From Myxococcus stipitatus DSM 14675 (GTDB taxonomy: Bacteria; Myxococcota; Myxococcia; Myxococcales; Myxococcaceae), in assembly GCF_000331735.1 (NCBI RefSeq), contig NC_020126.1, forward strand, positions 5,226,501 to 5,290,500: 64,000 nucleotides of DNA, read 5' to 3'. Under the pieces are notes generated by a model. It was not told where the DNA came from. It did no database searches and was given only the letters and a program-made list of their open reading frames with translations. This document shows positions 18,257-28,722 of this stretch, piece after piece. Every line of letters starts with the position of its first letter. Position 1 is the first letter of the stretch. The position numbers and the translations under genes are program-made.

Positions 18257-18457
18257 ATGAATCGTCCCTGTGAAGAGACTCCTGACGGCTACACCCCGAT
18301 GAGCGAGGCACGAAGGTGCCGTTATTGCGGGGGGCAGCTTGAGTTTGTCTCTCTGCAAGGCCCCATGGAGTTCACGCGTTGCGCATCTTGTTGCTGGAAT
18401 TCATTGCCGCGAAGCGAGGAGAACTCAAGGCGCTCGCAGGTCTCGTGTAGAGTCTAA
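18257..18457 (+). CDS. Small CXXC-type zinc-knuckle protein, low-GC orphan
   Basis: 66 residues with two Cys-X2-Cys pairs (CRYC and CASC) about 27 residues apart, consistent with one zinc ribbon in the first 50 residues. The base composition is clearly less GC-rich than in the surrounding genes. It starts 9 bp after sppA and ends 6 bp before another low-GC gene, so the two probably form a transferred unit. The C-terminal tail (SEENSRRSQ) looks degraded. The family is not recognised. Confidence 0.5.
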   Translation: MNRPCEETPDGYTPMSEARRCRYCGGQLEFVSLQGPMEFTRCASCCWNSLPRSEENSRRSQVSCRV

Positions 18458-18463
18458 CAAACG

Positions 18464-19126
18464 ATGGATTCCAGGCGCGAAGCAACCGCTGACTTGACTG
18501 AAGGGGTCGGATTGATCCGATGGGAAGACGCTGCCGCATCCATTCAGAAGATCTATCCTGGCGCATATCTTCGACACCTACCTGGGGTCGGCGCACCCAT
18601 TGTCATCCCCGAAGTCGTTGAGGGACTTGGTCTCTCAGGGGTGACTGGATATGCATTCACGAAGGGTGAGTGCTTGACTCATGTTGTTCTCGGGGAGAGC
18701 TATAAAGAGACAGAGGACGACGTTCTCCCTTTGGTGCGAACCGTTGCGGCGAAGTTTGGCCTGCATCGTGTCACTGATGAAAGGCGCCAGACTTGGCGTC
18801 TGGGCAGTGTCCAGGCGATGCTTCAGCTTTACAGTCCACTGGTGCCGGGCGACGCGACGTCAGAGTTCCACCTACGGATCAATCGCCCTGGCTCTCTCCA
18901 GTCAGAGTTTCGTATCTTCGATGTCGGAGTTGGCCATCGGCGATTTCCGACGCCTCCGCCTTCAGCCTGGGACCATGCTGTGACTGTCGCAACGATTCGA
19001 CTCGATGGGTTCGTTGTGTGCCCTTTCTGCCGAAAGGCATTCAGCGTTGCAGATTCGGCACGCTGGGATGGGGTGCGTCACCGTTCATGTGGTCAGCGAA
19101 TACAGATAGGGGCATCTCCAGGGTAG
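18464..19126 (+). CDS. Hypothetical protein with C-terminal cysteine knuckle, low-GC orphan
   Basis: 220 residues from ATG 18464. No signal peptide or membrane span. The central part alternates strands and helices and contains VIPEVVEGLGLSGVTGYAF and GLHRVTDERRQTW. The C-terminal 40 residues have CPFCRKAF and a later CGQR, possibly half a zinc finger. Codon use includes many A/T third positions, unlike its neighbours. Together with the preceding small gene it lies between sppA and the 3' end of tRNA-Gly, which suggests acquisition. I cannot assign a function. Confidence 0.65.
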   Translation: MDSRREATADLTEGVGLIRWEDAAASIQKIYPGAYLRHLPGVGAPIVIPEVVEGLGLSGVTGYAFTKGECLTHVVLGESYKETEDDVLPLVRTVAAKFGLHRVTDERRQTWRLGSVQAMLQLYSPLVPGDATSEFHLRINRPGSLQSEFRIFDVGVGHRRFPTPPPSAWDHAVTVATIRLDGFVVCPFCRKAFSVADSARWDGVRHRSCGQRIQIGASPG

Positions 19127-19273
19127 GACCCGTCTCGAAGCTGAGCCCGTGAGCCTCCGCTATCGGCCTCTTGCGCCAGTGCTTCTCGTCGAGCTGGTCT
19201 TGCATCGCGTGGGCGGAAGGCAGGGAGGGCAACTGCTCTTTCGAGCTCGCCAGCACACGGGGGACCGGAAAAC

Positions 19274-19304
19274 AAAAAGGCCCCCTGGTTTCCCAGAGGG
19301 CCTT
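19274..19304 (-). terminator. Rho-independent terminator of tRNA-Gly
   Basis: On the minus strand a 12-bp stem with one mismatch (AAGGCCCTCTGG / CCAGGGGGCCTT) and a GAAA loop is followed by TTTTTG. It lies 5 bp after the encoded CCA of the tRNA. Confidence 0.85.
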
Positions 19305-19309
19305 CAAGT

Positions 19310-19384
19310 TGGAGCGGGAAAAGGGATTTGAACCCTCGACCCTCGCCTTGGCAAGGCGATGCTCTACCGCTGAGCTATTCCCGC
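19310..19384 (-). tRNA. tRNA-Gly(GCC)
   Basis: Cloverleaf on the minus strand: acceptor GCGGGAA pairs with TTCCCGC, D arm contains AGCTCAGCGGTAGAGC, anticodon loop CTTGCCAAG gives anticodon GCC, T arm GGGTTCAAATCCC. The 3' CCA is encoded, ending at 19310. It reads GGC glycine codons, which are frequent in this genome. It is a single-gene unit with its own promoter and terminator. Low-GC genes lie beyond its 3' end, a usual integration position. Confidence 0.95.
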
Positions 19385-19429
19385 ATCAGGTGCCGCCGCT
19401 CCGCGCCGCGACGCGCGAAGTGGGGGCGG

Positions 19430-19458
19430 CGTATACAAAGGCCTCGCGAGCGCGTCAA
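19430..19458 (-). promoter_or_regulatory. Vegetative promoter of tRNA-Gly
   Basis: Minus strand TTGACG (19458-19453), 17-base spacer, TATACG (19435-19430). The predicted start lies about 38 bases before the mature tRNA 5' end. Close match to the sigma-70 consensus in otherwise very GC-rich DNA. Confidence 0.8.
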
Positions 19459-19519
19459 ACACTTTTCGCGCCCCCTCTCGTGAGGCACGCCAGCAGGGGG
19501 AGTGGGGCGTGAGCCCCGC

Positions 19520-20020
19520 TCAGGTTCGCTTCGAGAGATGGTGATTGATGTACGCGGCGGTCCTGTCGTGCTCCTCGCGTCGGGTCTTCTCCATGGTCGA
19601 CTCGAGGAGCCCTCCAACGCCGAAGATCTTGGCCTCGTAGTCCTCCTCGATGATCCGCCACACCTTGTCCGCTCCGATTGGCTCCAAGCGCAACGTGCCC
19701 TCATGCCGGATCTTGTCGGCCATCGTGCTTGGCGTGATCGTCCAGCGCCACGTCTTGGTGGCTTTGTCGAGCTCGCCCTTCTCGGTAATTCGGAAGCCCG
19801 AACCAAACAACTTCGTCAGAGGCCCTGGGAGTTGATAGCGCGGATCGGCCAATACGGATCGCGAGATCTGTTTGTCCGACTCCTGCTGTTCGGTGACTGT
19901 GTATTCCGCGTACCCCAGGCCTTCTTGGTGCATCTGCTCCATGAACTTCTTGTCGAGGAGGAGCTTGAGGAACGTGTCGACATCGCAGTTGATTTCGTGA
20001 GTAGCAGTGAACTTGGCCAT
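19520..20020 (-). CDS. DUF2505 (SRPBCC-fold) protein
   Basis: 166 residues, start ATG 20020 with MAKFTATHEINCDVDTFLKLLLD, the typical first strand and helix of DUF2505 proteins. The body alternates beta strands (TKTWRWTITPS, GTLRLEPIGADKVWRIIEED) and ends in a long helix (STMEKTRREEHDRTAAYINHHL). This is the helix-grip pattern of START/SRPBCC ligand pockets. There is no signal peptide. The ligand is unknown. The gene is transcribed away from the lipoprotein gene at 20229 and toward the tRNA promoter. Confidence 0.75.
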   Translation of the reverse strand: MAKFTATHEINCDVDTFLKLLLDKKFMEQMHQEGLGYAEYTVTEQQESDKQISRSVLADPRYQLPGPLTKLFGSGFRITEKGELDKATKTWRWTITPSTMADKIRHEGTLRLEPIGADKVWRIIEEDYEAKIFGVGGLLESTMEKTRREEHDRTAAYINHHLSKRT

Positions 20021-20228
20021 GGCTGCTCCCGTGTTTGGATTCAGAGCCTAACGCTGGATTTCTCGATGAATCGCGCGACCAGGCGCATGAGTCTGGCTCC
20101 TGACATCCTCCCGTACCGAGATCCCCTCGTGTCGTTCAGGCCTGCACCTCTGGGATGAGGCACTGGACCGTCGGTGGTGACCTTCGGCCATGGCCAACTG
20201 GACGTGGAGTGCTAGGTTGCCACCCCGC

Positions 20229-20831
20229 ATGAAGCGCCCCATCCTCATCGGGAGCCTCCTCCTGGCCCCGGCCTGCGCCACGCCCTCCCGTGAGCCCGTC
20301 TCCGTCGCGGAGTCCTACGCCCGCGCCCTCGACGAAGGCCGCCTCCAGGACGCCTACGCCCTCACCACCGATGGCCCGGAAGGGGAGGCCGCCTTCCTCG
20401 AGCGCTACTCCGACGAGGCCGCCCGCAAGGAACGCGCCGCCGCCGTCCGCGCGGGCACCGCCGCCCTCGAAGCCCGCGCTCCCTCCCTCACCCTGGCCCG
20501 CTCCGGCGAGCACTGGCGCGTCGTCGAAGCCCGCCCCGCCGATGTCCCCCGCGCCGCCCTCCGCCGCTTCCTCGACGCCTCCGACGCCAAGGACTGGAAG
20601 ACGGCCTACAGCCTCCTCTCCGCCCCCTTGCGCGCTCGCTACACCCCCGAGCGCCTCAAGGAAGACTTCGAGCACGAGCCCCTCGCCAAGGAGCGCCTGC
20701 GCCGCGCCCGGCTCGCCCTCAACACCCACGTCCGAGTAGGCGCCGGAGAGGCCGTCTTCCCCCTCGGTGACGAGCGCGCCGTCCTCCTCGTCCTCGAGGA
20801 CGGCGAGTACCGCGTCTCCGCCCTCGAGTAA
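20229..20831 (+). CDS. Lipoprotein, unknown function
   Basis: 200 residues from ATG 20229. The N-terminus MKRPILIGSLLLAPAC is a lipoprotein signal with lipobox LAPAC, so the mature protein is anchored at Cys16. The remainder is alpha-helical and Arg/Ala/Glu-rich, with two similar halves (SYARALDEGRLQDAYALT and FLDASDAKDWKTAYSLLS) that look like repeated helix-turn pairs. An upstream ATG at 20190 would mask the lipobox. Third codon positions are almost all C, stronger than in neighbours. Long antisense frames here are side effects of that bias. Confidence 0.75.
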   Translation: MKRPILIGSLLLAPACATPSREPVSVAESYARALDEGRLQDAYALTTDGPEGEAAFLERYSDEAARKERAAAVRAGTAALEARAPSLTLARSGEHWRVVEARPADVPRAALRRFLDASDAKDWKTAYSLLSAPLRARYTPERLKEDFEHEPLAKERLRRARLALNTHVRVGAGEAVFPLGDERAVLLVLEDGEYRVSALE

Positions 20832-21031
20832 GCCCGCTCGCCCTCGCTCACAGTGTCCCTGATGGACACCTTCAGCCCGCCGACACCCTCCAGCCCTCCA
20901 GTTCATCACCCAGGTGCGTCCGCGCCCACACCGCGTTAAACGACGTTGACAGTCCCCCCCGGGCTGGCATGTTCCGCGCCCCGCTGGGGGCTCACCCAAG
21001 CGCCCGTTTTCCAAAGGTTTCAGGTGTCCCG

Positions 21032-22117
<1,086 letters not shown>

Positions 22118-22138
22118 TCCACCCAGGAGACGCATCAC

Positions 22139-22660
22139 ATGCCCCCGGCCGGCAACGACGAATACCCCGATGACCCGTTGATCGACGAGGACCGCCCCGG
22201 CCGCGAAGGCCGCGCCTCCGGTCCCGCCGGCTTCGTCCCGGAGTTCGTCCGCCGCATGGCCGTGGCCGGACTGGGTGCCCTCTTCATGACGGAAGAGGGC
22301 ATCCGCAACCTCGCCGGACAGCTCAAGCTCCCCAAGGAAGCCCTCGGCTTCATCCTCTCCCAGGCCGAGAAGACCAAGGACGAGGTCACCGGCGCCATCA
22401 CCGAGGAGCTCCGCCGCTTCCTCCAGTCCGAGAAGCTCCGTGACGAGTTCCTCAAGCTCATCTCGGGCATGACGCTGGAGATCAAGGCCCAGGTCCGCCT
22501 CGTCCCGCCGGACAAGGCCGAGGACTTCGGCTCGGATGCCCCTGAAGAGGGCGCCGAGCCTCGCCCGAAAGAGCGGAAGACAGCGGCTCCGACCACCCGC
22601 GTGGTCATCTCCGAGCTCAACGCCCGCCGCCCCGGCTCCAAGCGCACCAAGAAGGAATAG
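22139..22660 (+). CDS. Conserved-looking hypothetical protein, helical
   Basis: 173 residues. An acidic N-terminal tail is followed by a short hydrophobic helix (AVAGLGALFMTEEGIRNLAG) and an amphipathic helical core (LPKEALGFILSQAEKTKDEV, LRRFLQSEKLRDEFLKL). The end is a disordered basic tail (SKRTKKE). No catalytic motif is visible. The helical core is reminiscent of phasin-like or membrane-surface proteins, but that is not enough for a name. It sits 21 bp after mrp and 2 bp before the next gene, so it is probably in one transcript with them. Confidence 0.65.
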   Translation: MPPAGNDEYPDDPLIDEDRPGREGRASGPAGFVPEFVRRMAVAGLGALFMTEEGIRNLAGQLKLPKEALGFILSQAEKTKDEVTGAITEELRRFLQSEKLRDEFLKLISGMTLEIKAQVRLVPPDKAEDFGSDAPEEGAEPRPKERKTAAPTTRVVISELNARRPGSKRTKKE

Positions 22661-22662
22661 CA

Positions 22663-23091
22663 GTGGCGGACACGCCTGCCTCGAAGCCCCCTGAACAACG
22701 CAAGGGTTGGCGCTCGTCTCCGATGGCGAAGCGGCTGCCGCTGTTGCTGCTCGTCGCCGTGGGTCTGTGGCTCTGGCAGATCACCGGCATCCCCGAGCGG
22801 GAGCTCGTCATCCATCCCACGGGCATGGAGTGGACCCAGGCCCGGGCCCTCGACTTCCAGGTGCTGGACTCGGACGGCACGGTCCTCAAGCGCGAGGAGC
22901 GTTTCTTCGGAGACACCGGCGCGCCACCCGAGCTCACCTTCAAGGCGGACCTTCCCGAGGGCACGTTCCGCGCGGTGCTCTTCGTGAAGCTCGTGGGCCA
23001 GCAGGAGCGCCTGCGCGTCGAGGAGCCCCTGACGGTGGGCGAGGACCGCTACATCGTCCGGCAGCTGGAGTTGCCCGCCGCGACTCGTTGA
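22663..23091 (+). CDS. Single-pass membrane protein with beta-sandwich-like exterior
   Basis: 142 residues from a GTG at 22663, two bases after the previous stop. The basic N-terminal tail and one transmembrane helix (LPLLLLVAVGLWLWQITG) indicate N-in topology. The outside part is about 95 residues of beta-strand character (ELVIHPTGMEWTQARALDFQVLD, LPEGTFRAVLFVKL), like a small carboxypeptidase-regulatory or PEGA-type fold. Function unknown. It lies about 70 bp before hbd, with which it may share a transcript. Confidence 0.65.
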   Translation: MADTPASKPPEQRKGWRSSPMAKRLPLLLLVAVGLWLWQITGIPERELVIHPTGMEWTQARALDFQVLDSDGTVLKREERFFGDTGAPPELTFKADLPEGTFRAVLFVKLVGQQERLRVEEPLTVGEDRYIVRQLELPAATR

Positions 23092-23160
23092 CCGCCCCGG
23101 GGGCGTGGGCTAAGGGCGCACCACGTCATTCACATTCCGACCGAGGGGTTCGAGAGCACC

Positions 23161-24009
23161 ATGGCAACGGAGCACATCGTCGTCGTCGGCGCCGGGCAGA
23201 TGGGCGCGGGAATCGCGCAGGTGGCCTTGCAGGCCGGTCTGCGCGTCACGCTGGCGGACGTATCGAAGGAAGGTCTCGCCAAGGGCGCTGACCGCATCCG
23301 CGCGGGCCTGAAGAAGCTGGTGGAGAAGGGCAAGCTCGACGCCGCGAAGGCGCAGGCCGCCGAGGCCAACCTCGCCACGCTGACGAACGTCACCGAGGCG
23401 AAGGACGTCGACTTCGCCATCGAGGCCGTCACGGAGAACGAGGACCTCAAGCGCCGCATCTTCCTGGACCTGGACGCGGTCGTCCGGCCCGGCGGCATCC
23501 TCGCCACCAACACCTCGTCCATCCCCATCACCCGCATCGCCGCGTCCACGAAGCGCCCCGAGGCCGTCATCGGGATGCACTTCATGAACCCGGTGCCGGT
23601 GATGCAGCTGGTGGAACTCATCCGCGGCGCCGCGACGTCCGAGGAGACCTACGCCACCACGCGCGCACTGTCCGAGCGCATGGGCAAGACGACGGTCGTC
23701 TCCAAGGACTTCCCGGGCTTCATCGTCAACCGCATCCTCATCCCGATGCTGAACGAGGCCTGCTACGCGCTGATGGAGGGCCTGGGCACCGCGGAGGACA
23801 TCGACACCGCGATGAAGCTGGGCACCAACCAGCCCATGGGCCCGCTCCAGCTCGCCGACTTCATCGGCCTGGACACCGTGCTCTACATCGCCGAGGTGCT
23901 CCACAAGGGCCTGGGTGATTCGAAGTACCGCCCGTGCCCGCTGCTGCGCCAGTACGTGGACGCCGGCTGGTATGGCAAGAAGAGCGGCCGCGGCTTCTAC
24001 AAGTACTGA
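23161..24009 (+). CDS. hbd: 3-hydroxybutyryl-CoA / 3-hydroxyacyl-CoA dehydrogenase
   Basis: 282 residues, the standard single-domain length. An N-terminal Rossmann motif VVGAGQMGAGIAQ binds NAD(P). NTSSIPITRIA and GMHFMNPVPVMQLVE carry the catalytic Ser, His and Asn of the family. FPGFIVNRILIPMLNEA starts the C-terminal dimerisation domain, and SGRGFYKY is the usual end. It interconverts acetoacetyl-CoA and 3-hydroxybutyryl-CoA in fatty-acid or butanoate metabolism. The crt gene follows after 20 bp. Thiolase and CoA-transferase genes 11 kb further on supply neighbouring steps. Confidence 0.94.
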   Translation: MATEHIVVVGAGQMGAGIAQVALQAGLRVTLADVSKEGLAKGADRIRAGLKKLVEKGKLDAAKAQAAEANLATLTNVTEAKDVDFAIEAVTENEDLKRRIFLDLDAVVRPGGILATNTSSIPITRIAASTKRPEAVIGMHFMNPVPVMQLVELIRGAATSEETYATTRALSERMGKTTVVSKDFPGFIVNRILIPMLNEACYALMEGLGTAEDIDTAMKLGTNQPMGPLQLADFIGLDTVLYIAEVLHKGLGDSKYRPCPLLRQYVDAGWYGKKSGRGFYKY

Positions 24010-24029
24010 CCTGGCGAGGAACCTCGAAC

Positions 24030-24806
24030 ATGGCCTACGAGAACATCCGTCTGGAGCATGACGGCGCGGTCGCGACCCTCACCATCGACCGGCCCAAGGC
24101 GCTCAACGCCCTCAACAACAAGACGCTCCAGGAGATCGAGGCCGCGGTGCGGTCGCTCGGCTCCGACACGCGCGTGCTCATCGTCACCGGCGGGGGCGAG
24201 AAGGCCTTCGTCGCGGGCGCGGACATCGCGGAGATGGCGTCCCTCTCCGAGTCCCAGGCGCAGGAGTTCGCTGCCCTGGGCCACCGCGCCTTCGCGCTGC
24301 TGGAGTCGCTGACCATCCCCACCATCGCCGCGGTGAATGGCTTCGCGCTCGGCGGTGGGTGTGAGCTCGCCCTGGCGTGCGACTTCATCTACGCGTCCGA
24401 GAAGGCTCAGCTCGGCCTGCCGGAAGTGGGCCTGGGGGTCATCCCGGGCTTCGGCGGTACGCAGCGGCTGACCCGCGCGGTGGGTCGTGCTCGCGCCAAG
24501 GAGCTCGTCTTCACGGGGGCGCGCATCGACGCGGCCAAGGCCAAGGAGATCGGCCTGGTGCTCGAGGTGCTGCCGGCCGAGGGCCTGCTCGCACACTGTC
24601 GCTCCGTCGCGGCGAAGATCCTCAAGAACGGCCCCCTGGCCATCGGCAAGGCCAAGCGGGTCATCGAGCAGGGCGCCGACAAGGACCTGACCGAGGCCAA
24701 CACGCTCGAGCGCCAGGGCTTCGCGGAGCTGTTCGGCTCCGAGGACCAGCGCGAGGGCATGAAGGCGTTCCTCGAGAAGCGTCCCGCGGTGTTCACCGGC
24801 AAGTGA
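24030..24806 (+). CDS. crt: Enoyl-CoA hydratase (crotonase)
   Basis: 258 residues. The crotonase fold shows oxyanion-hole segments AFVAGADIAEM and GFALGGGCELALACD. The two catalytic glutamates lie in GGCEL and LPEVGLGVIPGFGGTQRL. The start ATG at 24030 has GCGAGGA upstream, 20 bp after hbd. It hydrates crotonyl-CoA to 3-hydroxybutyryl-CoA, feeding the upstream dehydrogenase. Its TGA overlaps the GTG start of the following secreted protein, so that gene is translationally coupled to it. Confidence 0.94.
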   Translation: MAYENIRLEHDGAVATLTIDRPKALNALNNKTLQEIEAAVRSLGSDTRVLIVTGGGEKAFVAGADIAEMASLSESQAQEFAALGHRAFALLESLTIPTIAAVNGFALGGGCELALACDFIYASEKAQLGLPEVGLGVIPGFGGTQRLTRAVGRARAKELVFTGARIDAAKAKEIGLVLEVLPAEGLLAHCRSVAAKILKNGPLAIGKAKRVIEQGADKDLTEANTLERQGFAELFGSEDQREGMKAFLEKRPAVFTGK

Positions 24807-25426
24807 CGCACTCGCTCGCGGCTGGGAGTCTCCTCACGGTCCTCCTGGCCGCGGCCCCGGCCCGCTCCGAACCTGTCCCCGAATCAGGGGACACCGAGTC
24901 CGGACGGGCCCCCGCGCTGGTCTCCTGGAAGCGCTCCTTCTGCCTCTACTCGGGCTGCTTCCTCGAGCCGCTCATCCCCGATGTCCGCTTCGAGTGGGGA
25001 CAGGGCCCGAAGGAGCACTGGGTGCTCTCCTGGCCCATCCACCCGTGGGCCTTCCCCGCATGGGACATCCCAGGGCCCACACTCATCGCTTCACCTTTTG
25101 TCGAACCCCAGGTGCGCCTGAAGACCGCGGCCTGGCGGGTGGCGGCGGGGGCTCGGGTGTACGTGTTCCCGGACAGTGCTCGGCTGGGGGCCCTCGTCGA
25201 GGGGGCGGGGCTGTGGGGCCAGGATGGCTCGGGCGGGCTGGCGGGAGTGGGGCTGAGCTTCGACCTGATTGAACGACATCCGAGCACCACCCCCTGGACG
25301 GTGTCGGCGGTGCTTCGCCGGACGTGGACGGGGGAGGGGGTGCGGATGGATGTCTCCGTCGACGTGACGGTCCCCCTGAACATGTTCCTGGGCTCGTCCC
25401 TGAAGGCCCCGAAGCAGCCGGATTGA
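24803..25426 (+). CDS. Secreted hypothetical protein, possibly outer-membrane beta-rich
   Basis: 207 residues from the GTG at 24803, overlapping the crt stop (GTGA). A Sec signal peptide (LAAGSLLTVLLAAAPARSEP) is followed by a domain of alternating hydrophobic strands with many Trp, Gly and aromatic residues (VRLKTAAWRVAAGARVYVF, WTVSAVLRRTWTGEGVRMDVSVDVTV). That pattern suggests a small beta-barrel or beta-sandwich in the envelope. Two cysteines (FCLYSGCF) could form a disulfide. I do not recognise the family. Its coupling to a cytosolic hydratase gene is odd. Confidence 0.65.
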   Translation: MTHSLAAGSLLTVLLAAAPARSEPVPESGDTESGRAPALVSWKRSFCLYSGCFLEPLIPDVRFEWGQGPKEHWVLSWPIHPWAFPAWDIPGPTLIASPFVEPQVRLKTAAWRVAAGARVYVFPDSARLGALVEGAGLWGQDGSGGLAGVGLSFDLIERHPSTTPWTVSAVLRRTWTGEGVRMDVSVDVTVPLNMFLGSSLKAPKQPD

Positions 25427-25503
25427 CGCCGGAACCCCCGCTGGGAGTCCGGCGGAGCGTCTTCGCTATTCCCTGGGAGCACCCCCCGTAATATGGAGCC
25501 CTC

Positions 25504-26646
<1,143 letters not shown>

Positions 26647-26650
26647 GCAT

Positions 26651-27103
26651 ATGAAGAGGGCACTGCTGTCCGTCCTGGTCCTGGCCTCGGCCGCCGCGCT
26701 CGCGCAAGGCGGTCCGGCGAAGAAGTCCTCGGGCGGGAAGTCCGGTGCCCCCGCCACGTCCGCGCCCGCGAAGAGCGACGCGCCGGACGTGGCTCGCATG
26801 CCCTTCACCCCCGACTCCATCCGCCAGGTGGTCGCCTACAACCAGGGGCGCATCCAGGAGTGCTACGAGGACCACATGGCGGAGAAGGACAAGAAGGTGG
26901 AGGGCCGTCTGGCGACGACCTTCACCATCGACTCCAACGGGCTGGTGAAGAGCGCCAAGGTGGTCAAGAAGGGCAGCACGCTGAAGGACCCGAACCTCCA
27001 CGACTGCGTGGTGGCCGTGCTGTCGTCGATGACGTTCCCCAAGCCTCCGGACGGCGTCGACCACCCCATCGAGTATCCGTTCAACCTCAAGGCCATCGAG
27101 TAG
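26651..27103 (+). CDS. AgmX/PglI C-terminal-domain-like secreted protein
   Basis: 150 residues with a Sec signal peptide (ALLSVLVLASAAALAQ), a Lys/Ser/Pro/Ala-rich linker and a 90-residue domain: RQVVAYNQGRIQECYEDHM, VEGRLATTFTIDSNGLVKSAKVV and LHDCVVAVLSSMTFPKPPDG. This matches the AgmX/PglI C-terminal (TonB-C-like) pattern found repeatedly in myxobacterial gliding and envelope proteins, including the pair of cysteines. It is sandwiched with 4 bp and 10 bp gaps between two acyl-CoA dehydrogenase genes, which is unexpected for an envelope protein. Known AgmX homologues are larger. Here only this domain is present. Confidence 0.75.
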   Translation: MKRALLSVLVLASAAALAQGGPAKKSSGGKSGAPATSAPAKSDAPDVARMPFTPDSIRQVVAYNQGRIQECYEDHMAEKDKKVEGRLATTFTIDSNGLVKSAKVVKKGSTLKDPNLHDCVVAVLSSMTFPKPPDGVDHPIEYPFNLKAIE

Positions 27104-27113
27104 GACGACCGAC

Positions 27114-28259
27114 GTGAACCTCGAGCTGACCGAGACCCAGAAGCTGATTCGCGAGACGGCCCGCAAGTTCGCGCGGGAGCGCGTGGCTCCGCTCGCCCGC
27201 GAGCTGGACCGCCAGGAGCGCTTCCCCACGGAGATCTTCAAGGAGCTGGGGCAGATGGGGCTCCTCGGGGTGAACATCCCGGCCCAGTACGGCGGCTCGG
27301 AGGCGGGGGCTGTCTCCTACGCGCTGGCCATGATGGAGATGGCCGCGGCGGATGCGTCCACGTCGGTGGCGATGGCCGTGACGAACATGTGCGCGGAGCT
27401 CATCAACGCCTTCGGCACCGAGGCCCAGCGCGAGAAGTACGTGACGCGCCTGGTGTCGGGCGAAGCGGTGGCGGGCTCGTTCGCGCTGTCGGAGCCGCAC
27501 GCGGGCTCGGACCCGGGGGCGATGCTGACGTCCGCGGTGCGCCGGGGCGACTCGTGGGTCATCAACGGCAGCAAGCAGTGGATTACGTCGGGCGCGCACG
27601 CGGGAGTCCTCGTCGTGTGGGCTCGGACGGCCGCGACGGGCAACAAGGGCCTGTCGTGCTTCATCGTGGAAGGCGGGACGAAGGGCCTCCACATCGGTCG
27701 GCACGAAGACAAGATGGGCCTGCGCTCCTCGAACACGGTGGCGCTGACGTTCGAGGACTGCGTGATTCCGACGGAGAACCTGCTGGGCGCGGAAGGGCAG
27801 GGGTTCCGGCTGGCGATGGTCGCGCTGGATGGCGGGCGCATCGGCATCGCGTCCCAGGCGTGTGGCGTGGCTCGCGCGGCGCTCGAGGCCAGCGTGACCT
27901 ACGTCAAGGACCGCAAGGCGTTCGGCCAGGCCATTGGTGAGTTCCAGGGTCCGCGGTTCATGCTCGCGGACATGAAGACGCAGATCGACGCGGCGGAGCT
28001 GTTGACGCTGCGCGCGGCGTACATGAAGGACCAGAAGCAGCCGTTCACCCGCGAGGCGTCCATGGCGAAGCTCTTCGCCAGCGAGACAAGCAACCGCGTC
28101 TGCGACAAGGCCGTGCAACTGCACGGTGGCTACGGCTACATCGACGAGTTCCCGGTGGAGCGGTACTTCCGCGACGCCCGCGTGCAGACCATCTACGAGG
28201 GCACCAGCGAGGTGCAGCGGATGGTGATTGCTCGCGAGAGCTTCCGGCTGCTGGGCTGA
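27114..28259 (+). CDS. Acyl-CoA dehydrogenase (second copy)
   Basis: 381 residues from a GTG at 27114, aligned with the first copy by its MNLELTETQKLIRETARKFA start. Flavin motif FALSEPHAGSDPGAM and KQWITSG, catalytic-Glu region IYEGTSEVQRMVI. It is a divergent paralogue of the enzyme at 25504, with differences spread throughout, so probably a different acyl-CoA substrate (short branched or straight chain). It ends the acyl-CoA block. Both dehydrogenases probably share one transcript with the intervening small gene. Confidence 0.92.
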   Translation: MNLELTETQKLIRETARKFARERVAPLARELDRQERFPTEIFKELGQMGLLGVNIPAQYGGSEAGAVSYALAMMEMAAADASTSVAMAVTNMCAELINAFGTEAQREKYVTRLVSGEAVAGSFALSEPHAGSDPGAMLTSAVRRGDSWVINGSKQWITSGAHAGVLVVWARTAATGNKGLSCFIVEGGTKGLHIGRHEDKMGLRSSNTVALTFEDCVIPTENLLGAEGQGFRLAMVALDGGRIGIASQACGVARAALEASVTYVKDRKAFGQAIGEFQGPRFMLADMKTQIDAAELLTLRAAYMKDQKQPFTREASMAKLFASETSNRVCDKAVQLHGGYGYIDEFPVERYFRDARVQTIYEGTSEVQRMVIARESFRLLG

Positions 28260-28304
28260 CCTGGCGGCGCGGTTCGGTGGTGTGGTGAGAGGGACTGCGT
28301 TCGC

Positions 28305-28712
28305 ATGGCGTTGAAGCGGAAGGGTCGGCACTTCGTCGGGGATTCTCGTGAGGACATCCGGGAATCCCTCGCGCGGTACAGCAAGGAGAACGGTTACCCC
28401 GTCGAGCGGATGACGGACCTCCGGTGCCCCTGCGGCACGGAGGTGCTGAGCCTGCTGATGGACGAGGAGACAGGCGCGGCGGTCCAGACCTGCACTCGGT
28501 GCGAGGAGCAGGTCCCGTTGGCGGACAGCCTGGAGTTCCTCGACGACGCCGAGCTGGAAGAGTCCTCGTGCGTCTGCGGTGCCACCGGGTTCGAGGTGGT
28601 CGAGGGCGTGGCCTTCTACGCGGGCAGCACGGACATGCGCTGGTACTACCTCGGATGCCGCTGTCCCAAATGTGGCGTCACGGGGTGCTACGGAGACTGG
28701 AAGACCCCGTGA
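28305..28712 (+). CDS. Cysteine-rich hypothetical protein (zinc ribbons)
   Basis: 135 residues. The N-terminus is basic (MALKRKGRHFVGD). It has CPCG and CTRC in the middle, then CVCG and CRCPKCGVTGC at the end: two CXXC-type zinc sites in separate ribbons. The central stretch is acidic (LADSLEFLDDAELEESS). Two zinc ribbons without other motifs suggest a regulatory or RNA/protein-binding role. It follows the second acyl-CoA dehydrogenase by 45 bp and is convergent with the MYXO-CTERM gene, from which a hairpin separates it. Confidence 0.65.
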   Translation: MALKRKGRHFVGDSREDIRESLARYSKENGYPVERMTDLRCPCGTEVLSLLMDEETGAAVQTCTRCEEQVPLADSLEFLDDAELEESSCVCGATGFEVVEGVAFYAGSTDMRWYYLGCRCPKCGVTGCYGDWKTP

Positions 28713-28722
28713 AGGGGAGGGA

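Noticed and set aside
20136..21014. 292-codon minus-strand frame over the lipoprotein gene
   Set aside because: Composition is Gly/Glu-rich with no RBS at its start. The plus-strand lipoprotein has a lipobox and correct bias.
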